Positions 21,791-35,110 of a stretch of 64,000 nucleotides of DNA are shown here, in pieces. This DNA is from Luidia sarsii. Its lineage: Eukaryota > Echinodermata > Asteroidea > Paxillosida > Luidiidae. The position numbers and the translations under genes are program-made. The notes beneath the pieces were generated by a model. That model saw only the letters and a program-made list of their open reading frames with translations, was not told the DNA's origin and made no database searches. The first letter of the stretch is position 1, and each line of letters begins with the position of its first letter. Where the stretch lies: the NCBI GenBank assembly GCA_949987565.1, contig OX465116.1:124001-188000 (forward strand). The letters are read 5' to 3'.

Positions 21791-22840
21791 ACAGTCCGCA
21801 AGAAGTACTGGATCATTGGAGACAGGAATCTAGCACGGCGTGTTGTACGCTCTGCGTGACATGCAGGAGACATAGAGGTGGACCGATCCAACAAAGAATG
21901 GCCGATCTACCCGAATTCCGAGTCACTCCCTGTTCATCACCTATCAAGACTACCCTGGTTGACTATCTTGGCCCTGTCAACATAAAGGTCAATAGCAACA
22001 CTACAGCGAAGGGGTACTGTACATGTGTACTGTGCGCTCTTCACATGCGCAGTCACCAGGGCCGTTCACCTGACCGTAGTACAGGATCTTTCGACGCAGG
22101 CTTTCCTTCAGGCCCTAGAAAGGTTCGTCAGTATTAGAGGAGCACCGGCTACCATGGTCAGTGACAACGCTACTTGCTTTCGGGGAGCAGACAATAAGAT
22201 CAACGAACTGACTCTGAAACTTGACCAAAGACAAGTCAAGGAGCACTGTCTACGCTTCAAGGTGCAGTGGAAATTCGGACCGCCAGGAGGCCCCCATCAC
22301 CAGGGAGCAGTCGAACGAATGGTCCAGGAAGTTAAGAAGGCAATGAGGCACCTAGTAAAGGCCGATCGTCTTACCTTTGTGGAATGGGAGACTGTGTTCT
22401 GTCAGATCTCAGGTCTCATCAACAGTCGTCCATTGACTGCGATGTCTTCGTCACCTCTGGATCACTTCCTCATTGGTAGAGGGGACCTGAGCTGTCCTGT
22501 AATCCCGTATGAGGAATACAGGGGAGACCTGCGGAAACGCCGGGATCTCTGTAACGCGATGGTAGACGGTTTTTGGCGCAGATGGATGGACTGCACCCAC
22601 AAGTTGACACCACGTCAGAAATGGCAGCAACCCTCGAGCAACGTTCAGGAGAAGGACATTGTCCTCGTCATTGGTGAAAGCAAGAAACTCGGCTCTTGGA
22701 AGATGGCCGAGATCGTGGAAGTCCATCCGGGAGACGACGGCTTCCTACGAGTTGTCAAAGTCAAGTTCGCAGACGGTACTCGTGCTACTAGGCCTGTGAC
22801 GAAGCTTGTTTATCTGATGAAGAGAGATGAACGAACTTAA
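21791..22840 (+). pseudogene. BEL/Pao integrase with DUF5641-type C-terminus, frameshifted, copy 1
   Basis: The product would be the pol integrase that inserts retrotransposon cDNA. First frame from 21791 (VRKKYWIIGDRNLARRVVR) ends at TGA 21857, where a lost base removes a Cys of the N-terminal zinc-binding motif. Second frame from 21856 has CRRHRGGPIQQRMADLP and the first catalytic Asp in VDYLGP (21961-21963). Third frame 22025-22840 has the second Asp in MVSDNATCF (22163-22165), the catalytic Glu in GAVERM (22313-22315), and the RRW...LTPRQKW C-terminal block ending in RPVTKLVYL. The second shift lies in a TACATGTAC-like stretch near 22015-22024. Reverse transcriptase and RNase H are absent. 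Dead relic; the last 271 codons remain open. Confidence 0.9.
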
Positions 22841-22971
22841 AACTGACCTCTGAAGGACTTTGAACTGTTCAAACGCTTTGAATATTGTTATCGTTTGGAC
22901 ATTAGACATGCACTTGTAGCTTTAGAATTCACGTGTTCCGTGACTTCCCGTCACTTTTTTGGGGGCTGGAA

Positions 22972-23150
22972 TGTCATGGTTCACCTTCGAAATAAGAAAA
23001 TAAGTGGCTCCGGAGGTTAATGAGCAAGACGAAATGAGGACGAGATCTCAGAAGCAAACTGCTGTGAAAACGTCAGAGAAAACTCCTCCTGAGCTAGTCA
23101 CTAAATCAGCCGCAATACGGCCCCGCAAGCAAGGAAGGTGAACCATGACA
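22972..23150 (+). mobile_element. LTR-like terminus, 179 bp, with 17-bp inverted ends, copy 1
   Basis: Begins TGTCATGGTTCACCTTC (22972-22988), right after GGGGGCTGGAA which could be the polypurine tract, and ends with the exact reverse complement GAAGGTGAACCATGACA (23134-23150). TG and CA ends and position 130 bp after the integrase stop fit a 3-prime LTR. Inverted ends this long are unusual for an LTR. The same element is at 32146-32324. Confidence 0.6.
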
Positions 23151-26100
23151 CTGTCCATGACCAACTCGCTACATGACAAACTCTGTCCATGACCAACTCT
23201 ATCGATGACCAACTCTGTCCATAACCAACTCTGTCCATATCCATAACCAACTCTGTCCATAACCAACTCTGTCCATATCCATAACCAACTCTGTCCATAA
23301 CCAACTCTGTCCATATCCATAACCAACTCTGTCCATAACCAACTCTGTCCATATCCATAACCAACTCTGTCCATAACCAACTCTGTCCATATCCATAACC
23401 AACTCTGTCCATAACCAACTCTGTCCATATCCATAACCAACTCTGTCCATAACCAACTCTGTCCATATCCATAACCAACTCTGTCCATAACCAACTCTGT
23501 CCATATCCATAACCAACTCTGTCCATAACCAACTCTGTCCATATCCATAACCAACTCTGTCCATGACCAACTCTGTCCATATCCATAACCAACTCTGTCC
23601 ATGACCAACTCTGTCCATATCCATAACCAACTCTGTCCATAACCAACTCTGTCCATATCCATAACCAACTCTGTCCATGACCAACTCTGTCCATATCCAT
23701 AACCAACTCTGTCCATGACCAACTCTGTCCATAACCAACTCTGTCCATAACCAACTCTGTCCATATCCATAACCAACTCTGTCCATGACCAACTCTGTCC
23801 ATATCCATAACCAACTCTGTCCATAACCAACTCTGTCCATAACCAACTCTGTCCATAACCAACTCTGTCCATAACCAACTCTGTCCATAACCAACTCTGT
23901 CCGTGACCAACTCTGTCCATAACCAACTCTGTCCGTGACCAACTCTGTCCATAACCTCTCCATGACCGACTCTGTCCATGACCAACTCTATCGATGACCA
24001 ACTCTGTCCATAACCAACTCTGTCCATATCCATAACCAACTCTGTCCATGACCAACTCTGTCCATATCCATAACCAACTCTGTCCATGACCAACTCTGTC
24101 CATATCCATAACCAACTCTGTCCATAACCAACTCTGTCCATATCCATAACCAACTCTGTCCATGACCAACTCTGTCCATATCCATAACAAACTCTGTCCA
24201 TAACCAACTCTGTCCATATCCATAACCAACTCTGTCCATAACCAACTCTGTCCATATCCATAACCAACTCTGTCCATGACCAACTCTATCCATGACCAAC
24301 TTTGTCCATAACCAACTCTGTCCATAACCAACTCTGTCCGTGACCAACTCTGTCCATAACCTCTCCATGACCGACTCTGTCCATAACCAACTCTGTCCAT
24401 AACCAACTCTGTCCATGACCAACTTGGTCCATGACCAACTCTGTCCATAACCAACTCTGTCCATAACAAACTCTGTCCATGACCAACTCTTTCCATGACC
24501 AACTCTGTCCATAACCACCTCTGTCCATAACCAACTCTGTCCATGACCTACTCTGTCCATAACCACATCTGTCCATAACCAACTCTGCCCATGACCTACT
24601 CTGTCCATAACCAACTCTGTCCATAACCATCTCAGTCCATGACCTACTCTGTCCATAACCACATCTGTCCATAACCAACTCTGCCCATGACCTACTCTGT
24701 CCATAACAAACTCTGTCCATAAGCAAGTCTGTCCATGACCTACTCTGTCCATAACCACATCTGTCCATAACCAACGCTGCCCATGGCCTACTCTGTCCAT
24801 AACCAAGTCTGTCCATGACCAACTCTGTCCATAACCAACTCTGTCCATAACCAACTCTGTCCATAACCAACTCTGTCCATGACCAACTCAGTCCATGACC
24901 AACTCTGTCCATAGCCAACTCTGTCCATGACCAACTCTGTCCATACCCAACTCTGTCCATGACCAACTCTGCCCATGACCAACTCTGTCCATGACCAACT
25001 CTGTCCATCACCAACTCTGCCCATCACCAACTCTGCCCATGACCAACTCTGTCCATGACCAACTCTGTCCATAACCAACTCTGCCCATGACCAACTCTGC
25101 CCATGACCAACTCTGTCCATAACCAACTCTGTCCATAACCAACTCTGTCCATGACCAAGTCTGTCCATGACCAACTCTGTCCATGGCCAACTCTGTCCAT
25201 GACCAACTCAGTCCATAACCAACTCTGTCCATAACCAACTCTGTCCATAACCAACTCTGTCCATGACCTACTCTGTCCATGACCAACTCTGTCCATGACC
25301 AACTCTGTCCATGACCAACTCTGTCCATGACCAACTCTGTCCATGACCAACTCTGTCCATAACCAACTCTGTCCATAACCAACTCTGTCCATGACCTACT
25401 CTGTCCATGACCAACTCTGTCCATAACCAACTCTGTCCATGACCAACTCTGTCCATAACCAACTCTGTCCATGACCAACTCTGTCCATAACCAACTCTGC
25501 CCATGACCAACTCTGTCCATAACCAACTCTGTCCATGACCAACTCTGCCCATGACCAACTCTGTCCATAACCAACTCTGTCCATAACCAACTCTGTCCAT
25601 GACCAAGTCTGTCCATGACCAACTCTGTCCATGACCAACTCTGTCCATGACCAACTCAGTCCATAACCAACTCTGTCCATAACCAACTGTCCATAACCAA
25701 CTCTGTCCATGACCTACTCTGTCCATGACCAACTCTGTCCATGACCAACTCTGTCCATGACCAACTCTGTCCATGACCAACTCTGTCCATGACCAACTCT
25801 GTCCATAACCAACTCTGTCCATAACCAACTCTGTCCATGACCTACTCTGTCCATGACCAACTCTGTCCATAACCAACTCTGTCCATGACCAACTCTGTCC
25901 ATAACCAACTCTGTCCATGACCAACTCTGTCCATAACCAACTCTGCCCATGACCAACTCTGTCCATAACCAACTCTGTCCATGACCAACTCTGTCCATGA
26001 CCAACTCTGTCCATGACCAACTCTGTCCATAACCAACTCTGTCCATAACCAACTCAGTCCATGACCAAGTCTGTCCATGACCAACTCTGTCCATAACCAA

Positions 26101-26346
26101 CTCTGTCCAAAACCAACCCTGTCCATGACCAACTCTGTCCATAACCAACTCTGTCCATGACCAACTCTGTCCATGACCAACTCTGTCCATGACCAACTCT
26201 GTCCATGACCAACTCTGTCCATGACCAACTCTGTCCATGACCAACTCTGTCCATAACCAACTCAGTCCATAACCAAGTCTGTCCATGACCAACTCTGTCC
26301 ATAACCAACTCTGTCCATAACCAACTCTGTCCATGACCAACTCTGT
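23151..26346 (-). repeat. 16-bp satellite, block 3, with 22-bp variant units
   Basis: Same 16-mer. From about 23215 to 23830 and 24000 to 24290 it alternates with a 22-bp form that carries an extra CCATAT, giving a 38-bp higher-order unit. Elsewhere there are CCAACTCTGCCCATGA and CCTACTCTGTCC variants. Open frames up to 498 codons on the minus strand are periodic artefacts. Confidence 0.97.
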
Positions 26347-29300
26347 TTGGTAAAGACAGAGTTGACTAGGACGAAGATGATTACTGAGTTGATTACAAAC
26401 TGAGTTGGTTACGGACAGAGTTGGTTATGGACAGAGTTGACTAGAACACAGTTGACTAGGACGCAAATGGTTACGGACAGAGTTGACTAGGACGGAGTTG
26501 GTTACGGACAGAGTTGACTAGGATAGAGTTGGTTATGGACAGAGTTGACTAGGATGGAGTTGGTTACGGACAGAGTTGACTAGGACGGAGTTGGTTACTG
26601 ACAGAGTTGACTAGGATGGAGTTGGTTACGGACAGAGTTGACTAGGATGGAGTTGGTTACAGACAGAGTTGCCTAGGACGGAGTTGGTTACAGACAGAGT
26701 TGACTAGGACGGAGTTGGTTACGGACAAAGTTGACTAGGACGGAGTTGGTTACGGACAAAGTTGACTAGGATGGAGTTGGTTACGGACAGAGTTGACTAG
26801 GACGGAGTTGGTTACTGACAGAGTTGACTAGGACGGAGTTGGTTACGGACAGAGTTGACTAGGACGGAGTTGGTTACTGACAGAGTTGACTAGGACGGAG
26901 TTGGTTACGGATAGAAATGACTAGGACGGAGTTGGTTACGGACAGAGTTGACTAGGACGGAGTTGGTTACGGACAGAAATGACTAGGATGGAGTTGGTTA
27001 CGGACAAAGTTGACTAGGATGGAGATGGTTACGGACAGAAATGACTAGGACGGAGTTGGTTACGGACAGAGTTGACTAGGACGGAGTTGGTTACGGACAG
27101 AGTTGACTAGGACGGAGTTGGTTACTGACAGAGTTGACTAGGATGGAGTTGGTTACGGACAGAGTTGACTAGGACGGAGTTGGTTATGGACAGAGATGAC
27201 TAGGATGGAGTTGGTTATGGACAGAGTTGACTAGGATGGAGTTGGTTATGGACAGGGTTGACTAGGACGGAGTTGGTTATGGACAGAGTTGACTAGGATG
27301 GAGTTGGTCATGGACAGAGTTGACTAGGATGGAGTTGATTATGGACAGAGTTGACTAGGATGGAGTTGGTTACAGACAGAGTTGACTAGGATGGAGTTGG
27401 TTATGGACAGAGTTGACTAGGACGGAGTTGGTTATGGACAGGGTTGACTAGGATGGAGTTGGTTACAGAAAGAGATGACTAGGATGGAGTTGGTTATGGA
27501 CAGGGTTGATTAGGACGGAGTTGGTTATGGACAGAGTTGACTAGGATGGAGTTGGTTACAGACAGAGTTGACTAGGATGGAGTTGGTTATGGACAGAGTT
27601 GACTAGGACAGAGTTGGTTATCGACAGAGTTGACTAGGATGGAGTTTGTTACGGACAGAGTTGACTAGGATGGAGTTGGTTATGAACAGAGTTGACTAGG
27701 ATGAAGTTGGTTATGGATAGAGTTGACTAGGACGGAGTTGGTTATGGACGGAGTTGACTAGGATAGAGTTGGCTACGGACAGAGTTGACTAGGATGGAGT
27801 TGGTTACAGACAGAGTTGACTATAGGATGGAGTTGGTTACGGACAGAGTTGACTAGGATGGAGTTGGTTACGGACAGAGTTGACTAGGATGGAGTTGGTT
27901 ATGGACAGAGTTGACTAGGATGGAGTTGGTTACAGACAGAGTTGACTATAGGATGGAGTTGGTTACGGACAGAGTTGACTAGGATGGAGTTGGTTATGGA
28001 CAGAGTTGACTAGGATGGAGTTGGTTATGGACAGAGTTGACTAGGATGGAGTTGGTTACAGACAGAGTTGACTATAGGATGGAGTTGGTTACGGACAGAG
28101 TTGACTAGGATGGAGTTGGTTATGAACAGAGTTGACTAGGATGAAGTTGGTTATGGATAGAGTTGACTAGGACGGAGTTGGTTATGGACGGAGTTGACTA
28201 GGATGGAGTTGGCTACGGACAGAGTTGACTAGGATGGAGTTGGTTACAGACAGAGTTGACTATAGGATGGAGTTGGTTACGGACAGAGTTGACTAGGATG
28301 GAGTTGGTTACGGACAGAGTTGACTAGGATGGAGTTGGTTATGGACAGAGTTGACTAGGATGGAGTTGGTTACAGACAGAGTTGACTATAGGATGGAGTT
28401 GGTTACGGACAGAGTTGACTAGGATGGAGTTGGTTATGGACAGAGTTGACTAGGATGGAGTTGGTTATGGACAGAGTTGACTAGGATGGAGTTGGTTACA
28501 GACAGAGTTGACTATAGGATGGAGTTGGTTACGGACAGAGTTGACTAGGATGGAGTTGGTTACGGACAGAGTTGACTAGGATGGAGTTGGTTACGGACAG
28601 AGTTGACTAGGACAGAGTTGGTTATGGACAGAGTTGACTAGGATGGAGTTGGTTACAGACAGAGTTGACTATAGGATGGAGTTGGTTATGGACAGAGTTG
28701 ACTAGGATTGAGTTGGTTACGGACAGAGTTGACTAGGACAGAGTTGGTTATGGACAGAGTTGACTAGGATGGAGTTGGTTATGGACAGAGTTGACTAGGA
28801 TGGAGTTGGTTACGGACAGAGTTGACTAGGATGGAGTTGGTAATGGACAGAGTTGACTAGGATGGAGTTGGTTATGGACAGAGTTGACTAGGACAGAGTT
28901 GGTTATCGACAGAGTTGACTAGGATGGAGTTTGTTACGGACAGAGTTGACTAGGATGGAGTTGGTTATGAACAGAGTTGACTAGGATGGAGTTGGTTATG
29001 GATAGAGTTGACTAGGACGGAGTTGGTTATGGACGGAGTTGACTAGGATGGAGTTGGCTACGGACAGAGTTGACTAGGATGGAGTTGGTTATGGACAGAG
29101 TTGACTAGGACGGAGTTGGTTACAGACAGAGTTAACTAGGATGGAGTTGGTTACGGACAGAGTTGACTAGGATGGAGTTGGTTATGGACAGAGTTGACTA
29201 GGACGGAGTTGACTAGGACAGAGTTGGTTATGGACAGAGTTGACTAGGACGGAGTTGACTAGGACAGAGTTGACTAGGATGGAGTTGGTTAAGGCCAGAG

Positions 29301-30223
29301 TTGACTAGGACGGAGTTGACTAGGACAGAGTTGACTAGGATGGAGTTGGTTACGGACAGAGTTGACTAGGACGGAGTTGACTAGGACAGAGTTGACTAGG
29401 ATGGAGTTGGCTATGGACAGAGTTGACTAGGACAGAGTTGGTTACGGACAGAGTGGACTAGGACGGAGTTGGTTACGGACAGAGTTGACTAGGATGGAGT
29501 TGGTTACGGACAGAGCTGACTAGGATGGAGTTGGTTACGGACAGAGTTGACTAGGATGGAGTTGGTTACGGACAGAGTTGACTAGGATGGAGTTGGTTAC
29601 AGACAGAGTTGACTAGGATGGAGTTGGTTATGGACAGAGTTGACTAGGATGGAGTTGGTTACAGACAGAGTTGACTAGGATGGAGTTGGTTACAGACAGA
29701 GTTGACTAGGATGGAGTCGGTTATGGACAGAGTTGACTAGGATGGAGTTGGTTATGGACAGAGTTGACTAGGATGGAGTTGGTTACAGACAGAGTTGAGT
29801 AGGATGGAGTTGGTTATGGACAGAGTTGACTAGGATGGAGTTGGTTATGGACAGAGTTGACTAGGATGGAGTTGGTTACGGACAGAGTTGACTAGGATGG
29901 AGTTGGTTATGGACAGAGTTGACTAGGATGGAGTTGGTTACGGACAGAGTTGACTAGGATGGAGTTGGTTATGGACAGAGTTGACTAGGACGGAGTTGAC
30001 TAGGACAGAGTTGACTAGGATGGAGTTGGTTACGGACAGAGTTGACTAGGATGGAGTTGGTTATGGACAGAGTTGACTAGGACAGAGTTGACTAGGACAG
30101 AGTTGACTAGGATGGAGTTGGTTATGGACAGAGTTGACTAGGACGGAGTTGGTTACGGACAGAGTTGACTAGGATGGAGTTGGTTACAGACAGAGTTGAC
30201 TAGGATGGAGTTGGTTACGGACA
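26347..30223 (+). repeat. 31-bp composite satellite, block 2
   Basis: Begins after CTCTGTTTGGTAAAGACAG at the switch. The first 1.2 kb has many GACGG and TTACTG variants. From about 28.08 kb onward it matches 18.9-21.04 kb at a constant offset of 9,180. The 126-bp higher-order form recurs at 27821, 27947 and 28073. Confidence 0.97.
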
Positions 30224-30457
30224 GTACTCTGTCCATAGCCAACTCTGTCCATGACCAACTCTGTCCATAACCAACTCTGTCCATAACCAACTCTGTCCAT
30301 AACCAACTCTGTCCATAGCCAACTCTGTCCATAATCAACTCTGTCCATGACCTACTCTGTCCATAACCAACTCTGTCCATAACCAACTCTGTCCATGACC
30401 AACTATGTCCATAACCAACTCTGTCCATAACCAACTCTGTCCATAACCAACTCTGTC
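30224..30457 (-). repeat. 16-bp satellite, block 4
   Basis: Copy of block 2 (21044-21277) at offset 9,180, with no difference that I noticed. Confidence 0.95.
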
Positions 30458-30969
30458 TGTTGTGGGCTCAAAAAACTCCAGGCTTTAACACGTTGTTGTA
30501 ATAAAGAGAGGGAGGACAAGCGAATTGACTGTTGTTGCTTCCTTTTACATGTACTCTCTTAATGAAAATATTCAACAACTGTGTCGTTTACACCTGAAAT
30601 GATTATCAAAACACTAATAAGGACAATGCACAATGGAAAGATCGCGTTTCAAGAAACAATCAATTTCTTAGCATAAGAAACTTACAACTTCTCAATGGAA
30701 GTTAACCCTGCAAAACAAACGCCTTGAAAGAGACTTTGCTGAGGACGAATTACAAACAACCCAGAAAAAATATCACTCCGCCACTGATCTGTGCGTGGTC
30801 TTGCCAAACCTATTCCTCCAACGCCTACACCCCTAAAAAAGTAGTCTCACTAAGAGCCAAACATACAACCTTTCCCCTACCAACATGATCCAACAAGAAT
30901 AATCAAACCGTAGCAAACATCACTTCTGAGTAGCTACTCAAAGGGCCACCTAATAAATCTTCAAACGAC

Positions 30970-32014
30970 ACAGTCCGCAAGAAGTACTGGATCATTGGAG
31001 ACAGGAATCTAGCACGGCGTGTTGTACGCTCTGCGTGACATGCAGGAGACATAGAGGTGGACCGATCCAACAAAGAATGGCCGATCTACCCGAATTCCGA
31101 GTCACTCCCTGTTCATCACCTATCAAGACTACCCTGGTTGACTATCTTGGCCCTGTCAACATAAAGGTCAATAGCAACACTACAGCGAAGGGGTACATGT
31201 GTACTGTGCGCTCTTCACATGCGCAGTCACCAGGGCCGTTCACCTGACCGTAGTACAGGATCTTTCGACGCAGGCTTTCCTTCAGGCCCTAGAAAGGTTC
31301 GTCAGTATTAGAGGAGCACCGGCTACCATGGTCAGTGACAACGCTACTTGCTTTCGGGGAGCAGACAATAAGATCAACGAACTGACTCTGAAACTTGACC
31401 AAAGACAAGTCAAGGAGCACTGTCTACGCTTCAAGGTGCAGTGGAAATTCGGACCGCCAGGAGGCCCCCATCACCAGGGAGCAGTCGAACGAATGGTCCA
31501 GGAAGTTAAGAAGGCAATGAGGCACCTAGTAAAGGCCGATCGTCTTACCTTTGTGGAATGGGAGACTGTGTTCTGTCAGATCTCAGGTCTCATCAACAGT
31601 CGTCCATTGACTGCGATGTCTTCGTCACCTCTGGATCACTTCCTCATTGGTAGAGGGGACCTGAGCTGTCCTGTAATCCCGTATGAGGAATACAGGGGAG
31701 ACCTGCGGAAACGCCGGGATCTCTGTAACGCGATGGTAGACGGTTTTTGGCGCAGATGGATGGACTGCACCCACAAGTTGACACCACGTCAGAAATGGCA
31801 GCAACCCTCGAGCAACGTTCAGGAGAAGGACATTGTCCTCGTCATTGGTGAAAGCAAGAAACTCGGCTCTTGGAAGATGGCCGAGATCGTGGAAGTCCAT
31901 CCGGGAGACGACGGCTTCCTACGAGTTGTCAAAGTCAAGTTCGCAGACGGTACTCGTGCTACTAGGCCTGTGACGAAGCTTGTTTATCTGATGAAGAGAG
32001 ATGAACGAACTTAA
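30970..32014 (+). pseudogene. BEL/Pao integrase, frameshifted, copy 2
   Basis: Same relic as at 21791-22840: the zinc-binding frameshift is shared, the Asp/Asp/Glu residues are all present, and the last 271 codons (31199-32014) are unchanged. The 5-bp difference near 31195 does not restore the reading frame: the upstream frame stops in this copy at 31245-31247, within 60 nt. Its identity to copy 1 reflects duplication of the whole 9-kb region, not a second insertion. Confidence 0.9.
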
Positions 32015-32145
32015 AACTGACCTCTGAAGGACTTTGAACTGTTCAAACGCTTTGAATATTGTTATCGTTTGGACATTAGACATGCACTTGTAGCTTTAGA
32101 ATTCACGTGTTCCGTGACTTCCCGTCACTTTTTTGGGGGCTGGAA

Positions 32146-32324
32146 TGTCATGGTTCACCTTCGAAATAAGAAAATAAGTGGCTCCGGAGGTTAATGAGCA
32201 AGACGAAATGAGGACGAGATCTCAGAAGCAAACTGCTGTGAAAACGTCAGAGAAAACTCCTCCTGAGCTAGTCACTAAATCAGCCGCAATACGGCCCCGC
32301 AAGCAAGGAAGGTGAACCATGACA
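32146..32324 (+). mobile_element. LTR-like terminus with 17-bp inverted ends, copy 2
   Basis: Identical layout to 22972-23150, offset 9,174. Confidence 0.6.
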
Positions 32325-35110
32325 CTGTCCATGACCAACTCGCTACATGACAAACTCTGTCCATGACCAACTCTATCGATGACCAACTCTGTCCATAACC
32401 AACTCTGTCCATATCCATAACCAACTCTGTCCATAACCAACTCTGTCCATATCCATAACCAACTCTGTCCATAACCAACTCTGTCCATATCCATAACCAA
32501 CTCTGTCCATAACCAACTCTGTCCATATCCATAACCAACTCTGTCCATAACCAACTCTGTCCATATCCATAACCAACTCTGTCCATAACCAACTCTGTCC
32601 ATATCCATAACCAACTCTGTCCATAACCAACTCTGTCCATATCCATAACCAACTCTGTCCATATCCATAACCAACTCTGTCCATAACCAACTCTGTCCAT
32701 ATCCATAACCAACTCTGTCCATAACCAACTCTGTCCATATCCATAACCAACTCTGTCCATGACCAACTCTGTCCATATCCATAACCAACTCTGTCCATGA
32801 CCAACTCTGTCCATATCCATAACCAACTCTGTCCATAACCAACTCTGTCCATATCCATAACCAACTCTGTCCATGACCAACTCTGTCCATATCCATAACC
32901 AACTCTGTCCATGACCAACTCTGTCCATAACCAACTCTGTCCATAACCAACTCTGTCCATAACCAACTCTGTCCATATCCATAACCAACTCTGTCCATGA
33001 CCAACTCTGTCCATATCCATAACCAACTCTGTCCATAACCAACTCTGTCCATAACCAACTCTGTCCATAACCAACTCTGTCCATAACCAACTCTGTCCAT
33101 AACCAACTCTGTCCGTGACCAACTCTGTCCATAACCAACTCTGTCCGTGACCAACTCTGTCCATAACCTCTCCATGACCGACTCTGTCCATGACCAACTC
33201 TATCGATGACCAACTCTGTCCATAACCAACTCTGTCCATATCCATAACCAACTCTGTCCATGACCAACTCTGTCCATATCCATAACCAACTCTGTCCATG
33301 ACCAACTCTGTCCATATCCATAACCAACTCTGTCCATAACCAACTCTGTCCATATCCATAACCAACTCTGTCCATGACCAACTCTGTCCATATCCATAAC
33401 CAACTCTGTCCATAACCAACTCTGTCCATATCCATAACCAACTCTGTCCATAACCAACTCTGTCCATATCCATAACCAACTCTGTCCATGACCAACTCTA
33501 TCCATGACCAACTTTGTCCATAACCAACTCTGTCCATAACCAACTCTGTCCGTGACCAACTCTGTCCATAACCTCTCCATGACCGACTCTGTCCATAACC
33601 AACTCTGTCCATAACCAACTCTGTCCATGACCAACTTGGTCCATGACCAACTCTGTCCATAACCAACTCTGTCCATAACAAACTCTGTCCATGACCAACT
33701 CTTTCCATGACCAACTCTGTCCATAACCACCTCTGTCCATAACCAACTCTGTCCATGACCTACTCTGTCCATAACCACATCTGTCCATAACCAACTCTGC
33801 CCATGACCTACTCTGTCCATAACCAACTCTGTCCATAACCATCTCAGTCCATGACCTACTCTGTCCATAACCACATCTGTCCATAACCAACTCTGCCCAT
33901 GACCTACTCTGTCCATAACAAACTCTGTCCATAAGCAAGTCTGTCCATGACCTACTCTGTCCATAACCACATCTGTCCATAACCAACTCTGCCCATGGCC
34001 TACTCTGTCCATAACCAAGTCTGTCCATGACCAACTCTGTCCATAACCAACTCTGTCCATAACCAACTCTGTCCATAACCAACTCTGTCCATGACCAACT
34101 CAGTCCATGACCAACTCTGTCCATAGCCAACTCTGTCCATGACCAACTCTGTCCATAACCAACTCTGTCCATGACCAACTCTGCCCATGACCAACTCTGT
34201 CCATGACCAACTCTGTCCATCACCAACTCTGCCCATCACCAACTCTGCCCATGACCAACTCTGTCCATGACCAACTCTGTCCATAACCAACTCTGCCCAT
34301 GACCAACTCTGCCCATGACCAACTCTGTCCATAACCAACTCTGTCCATAACCAACTCTGTCCATGACCAAGTCTGTCCATGACCAACTCTGTCCATGACC
34401 AACTCTGTCCATGACCAACTCAGTCCATAACCAACTCTGTCCATAACCAACTGTCCATAACCAACTCTGTCCATGACCTACTCTGTCCATGACCAACTCT
34501 GTCCATGACCAACTCTGTCCATGACCAACTCTGTCCATGACCAACTCTGTCCATGACCAACTCTGTCCATAACCAACTCTGTCCATAACCAACTCTGTCC
34601 ATGACCTACTCTGTCCATGACCAACTCTGTCCATAACCAACTCTGTCCATGACCAACTCTGTCCATAACCAACTCTGTCCATGACCAACTCTGTCCATAA
34701 CCAACTCTGCCCATGACCAACTCTGTCCATAACCAACTCTGTCCATGACCAACTCTGTCCATGACCAACTCTGTCCATGACCAACTCTGTCCATAACCAA
34801 CTCTGTCCATAACCAACTCAGTCCATGACCAAGTCTGTCCATGACCAACTCTGTCCATAACCAACTCTGTCCATAACCAACCCTGTCCATGACCAACTCT
34901 GTCCATAACCAACTCTGTCCATGACCAACTCTGTCCATGACCAACTCTGTCCATGACCAACTCTGTCCATGACCAACTCTGTCCATGACCAACTCTGTCC
35001 ATGACCAACTCTGTCCATAACCAACTCAGTCCATAACCAAGTCTGTCCATGACCAACTCTGTCCATAACCAACTCTGTCCATAACCAACTCTGTCCATGA
35101 CCAACTCTGT
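32325..35110 (-). repeat. 16-bp satellite, block 5
   Basis: Copy of block 3 (23151-26346). It gains one 38-bp higher-order unit in the first kilobase (offset changes from 9,174 to 9,212) and loses 448 bp, exactly 28 x 16, in the region matching 25174-25656 (offset drops to 8,764). Confidence 0.95.

Larger units (their letters stand above)
21278..23150 (+). mobile_element. BEL/Pao retrotransposon remnant inserted in the satellite, copy 1
   Basis: 1,873 bp of non-satellite DNA starting TGTTGTGGGCTC and ending CCATGACA, with CTGTC on both sides (21273-21277 and 23151-23155) as a possible 5-bp target duplication. It holds the integrase pseudogene (21791-22840), a purine-rich GGGGGCTGGAA and an LTR-like end (22972-23150). 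21278-21790 has no recognisable coding content; AATAAA occurs near 21320. The two ends are not copies of each other, so it is not a simple LTR-to-LTR insertion. Confidence 0.7.
30458..32324 (+). mobile_element. BEL/Pao retrotransposon remnant, copy 2
   Basis: Copy of 21278-23150. I see only two differences: one C fewer in a C run near 30760, and 5 bp fewer at the TACATGTAC stretch near 31195. Flanked by the same CTGTC words. Confidence 0.85.

Noticed and set aside
23048..26340. Long minus-strand ORFs (up to 498 codons) with MDRVGYGQSW-type repeats, also at 14820-16028 and 32222-35104
   Set aside because: Products of the 16-bp satellite. The peptide period of 16 residues is exactly three units in all three frames, there is no start context, and copies change length with the repeat number.
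21278..32324. Two independent BEL/Pao insertions
   Set aside because: Identical flanks, shared frameshift and constant 9.18-kb offset show one insertion duplicated with its satellite surroundings.
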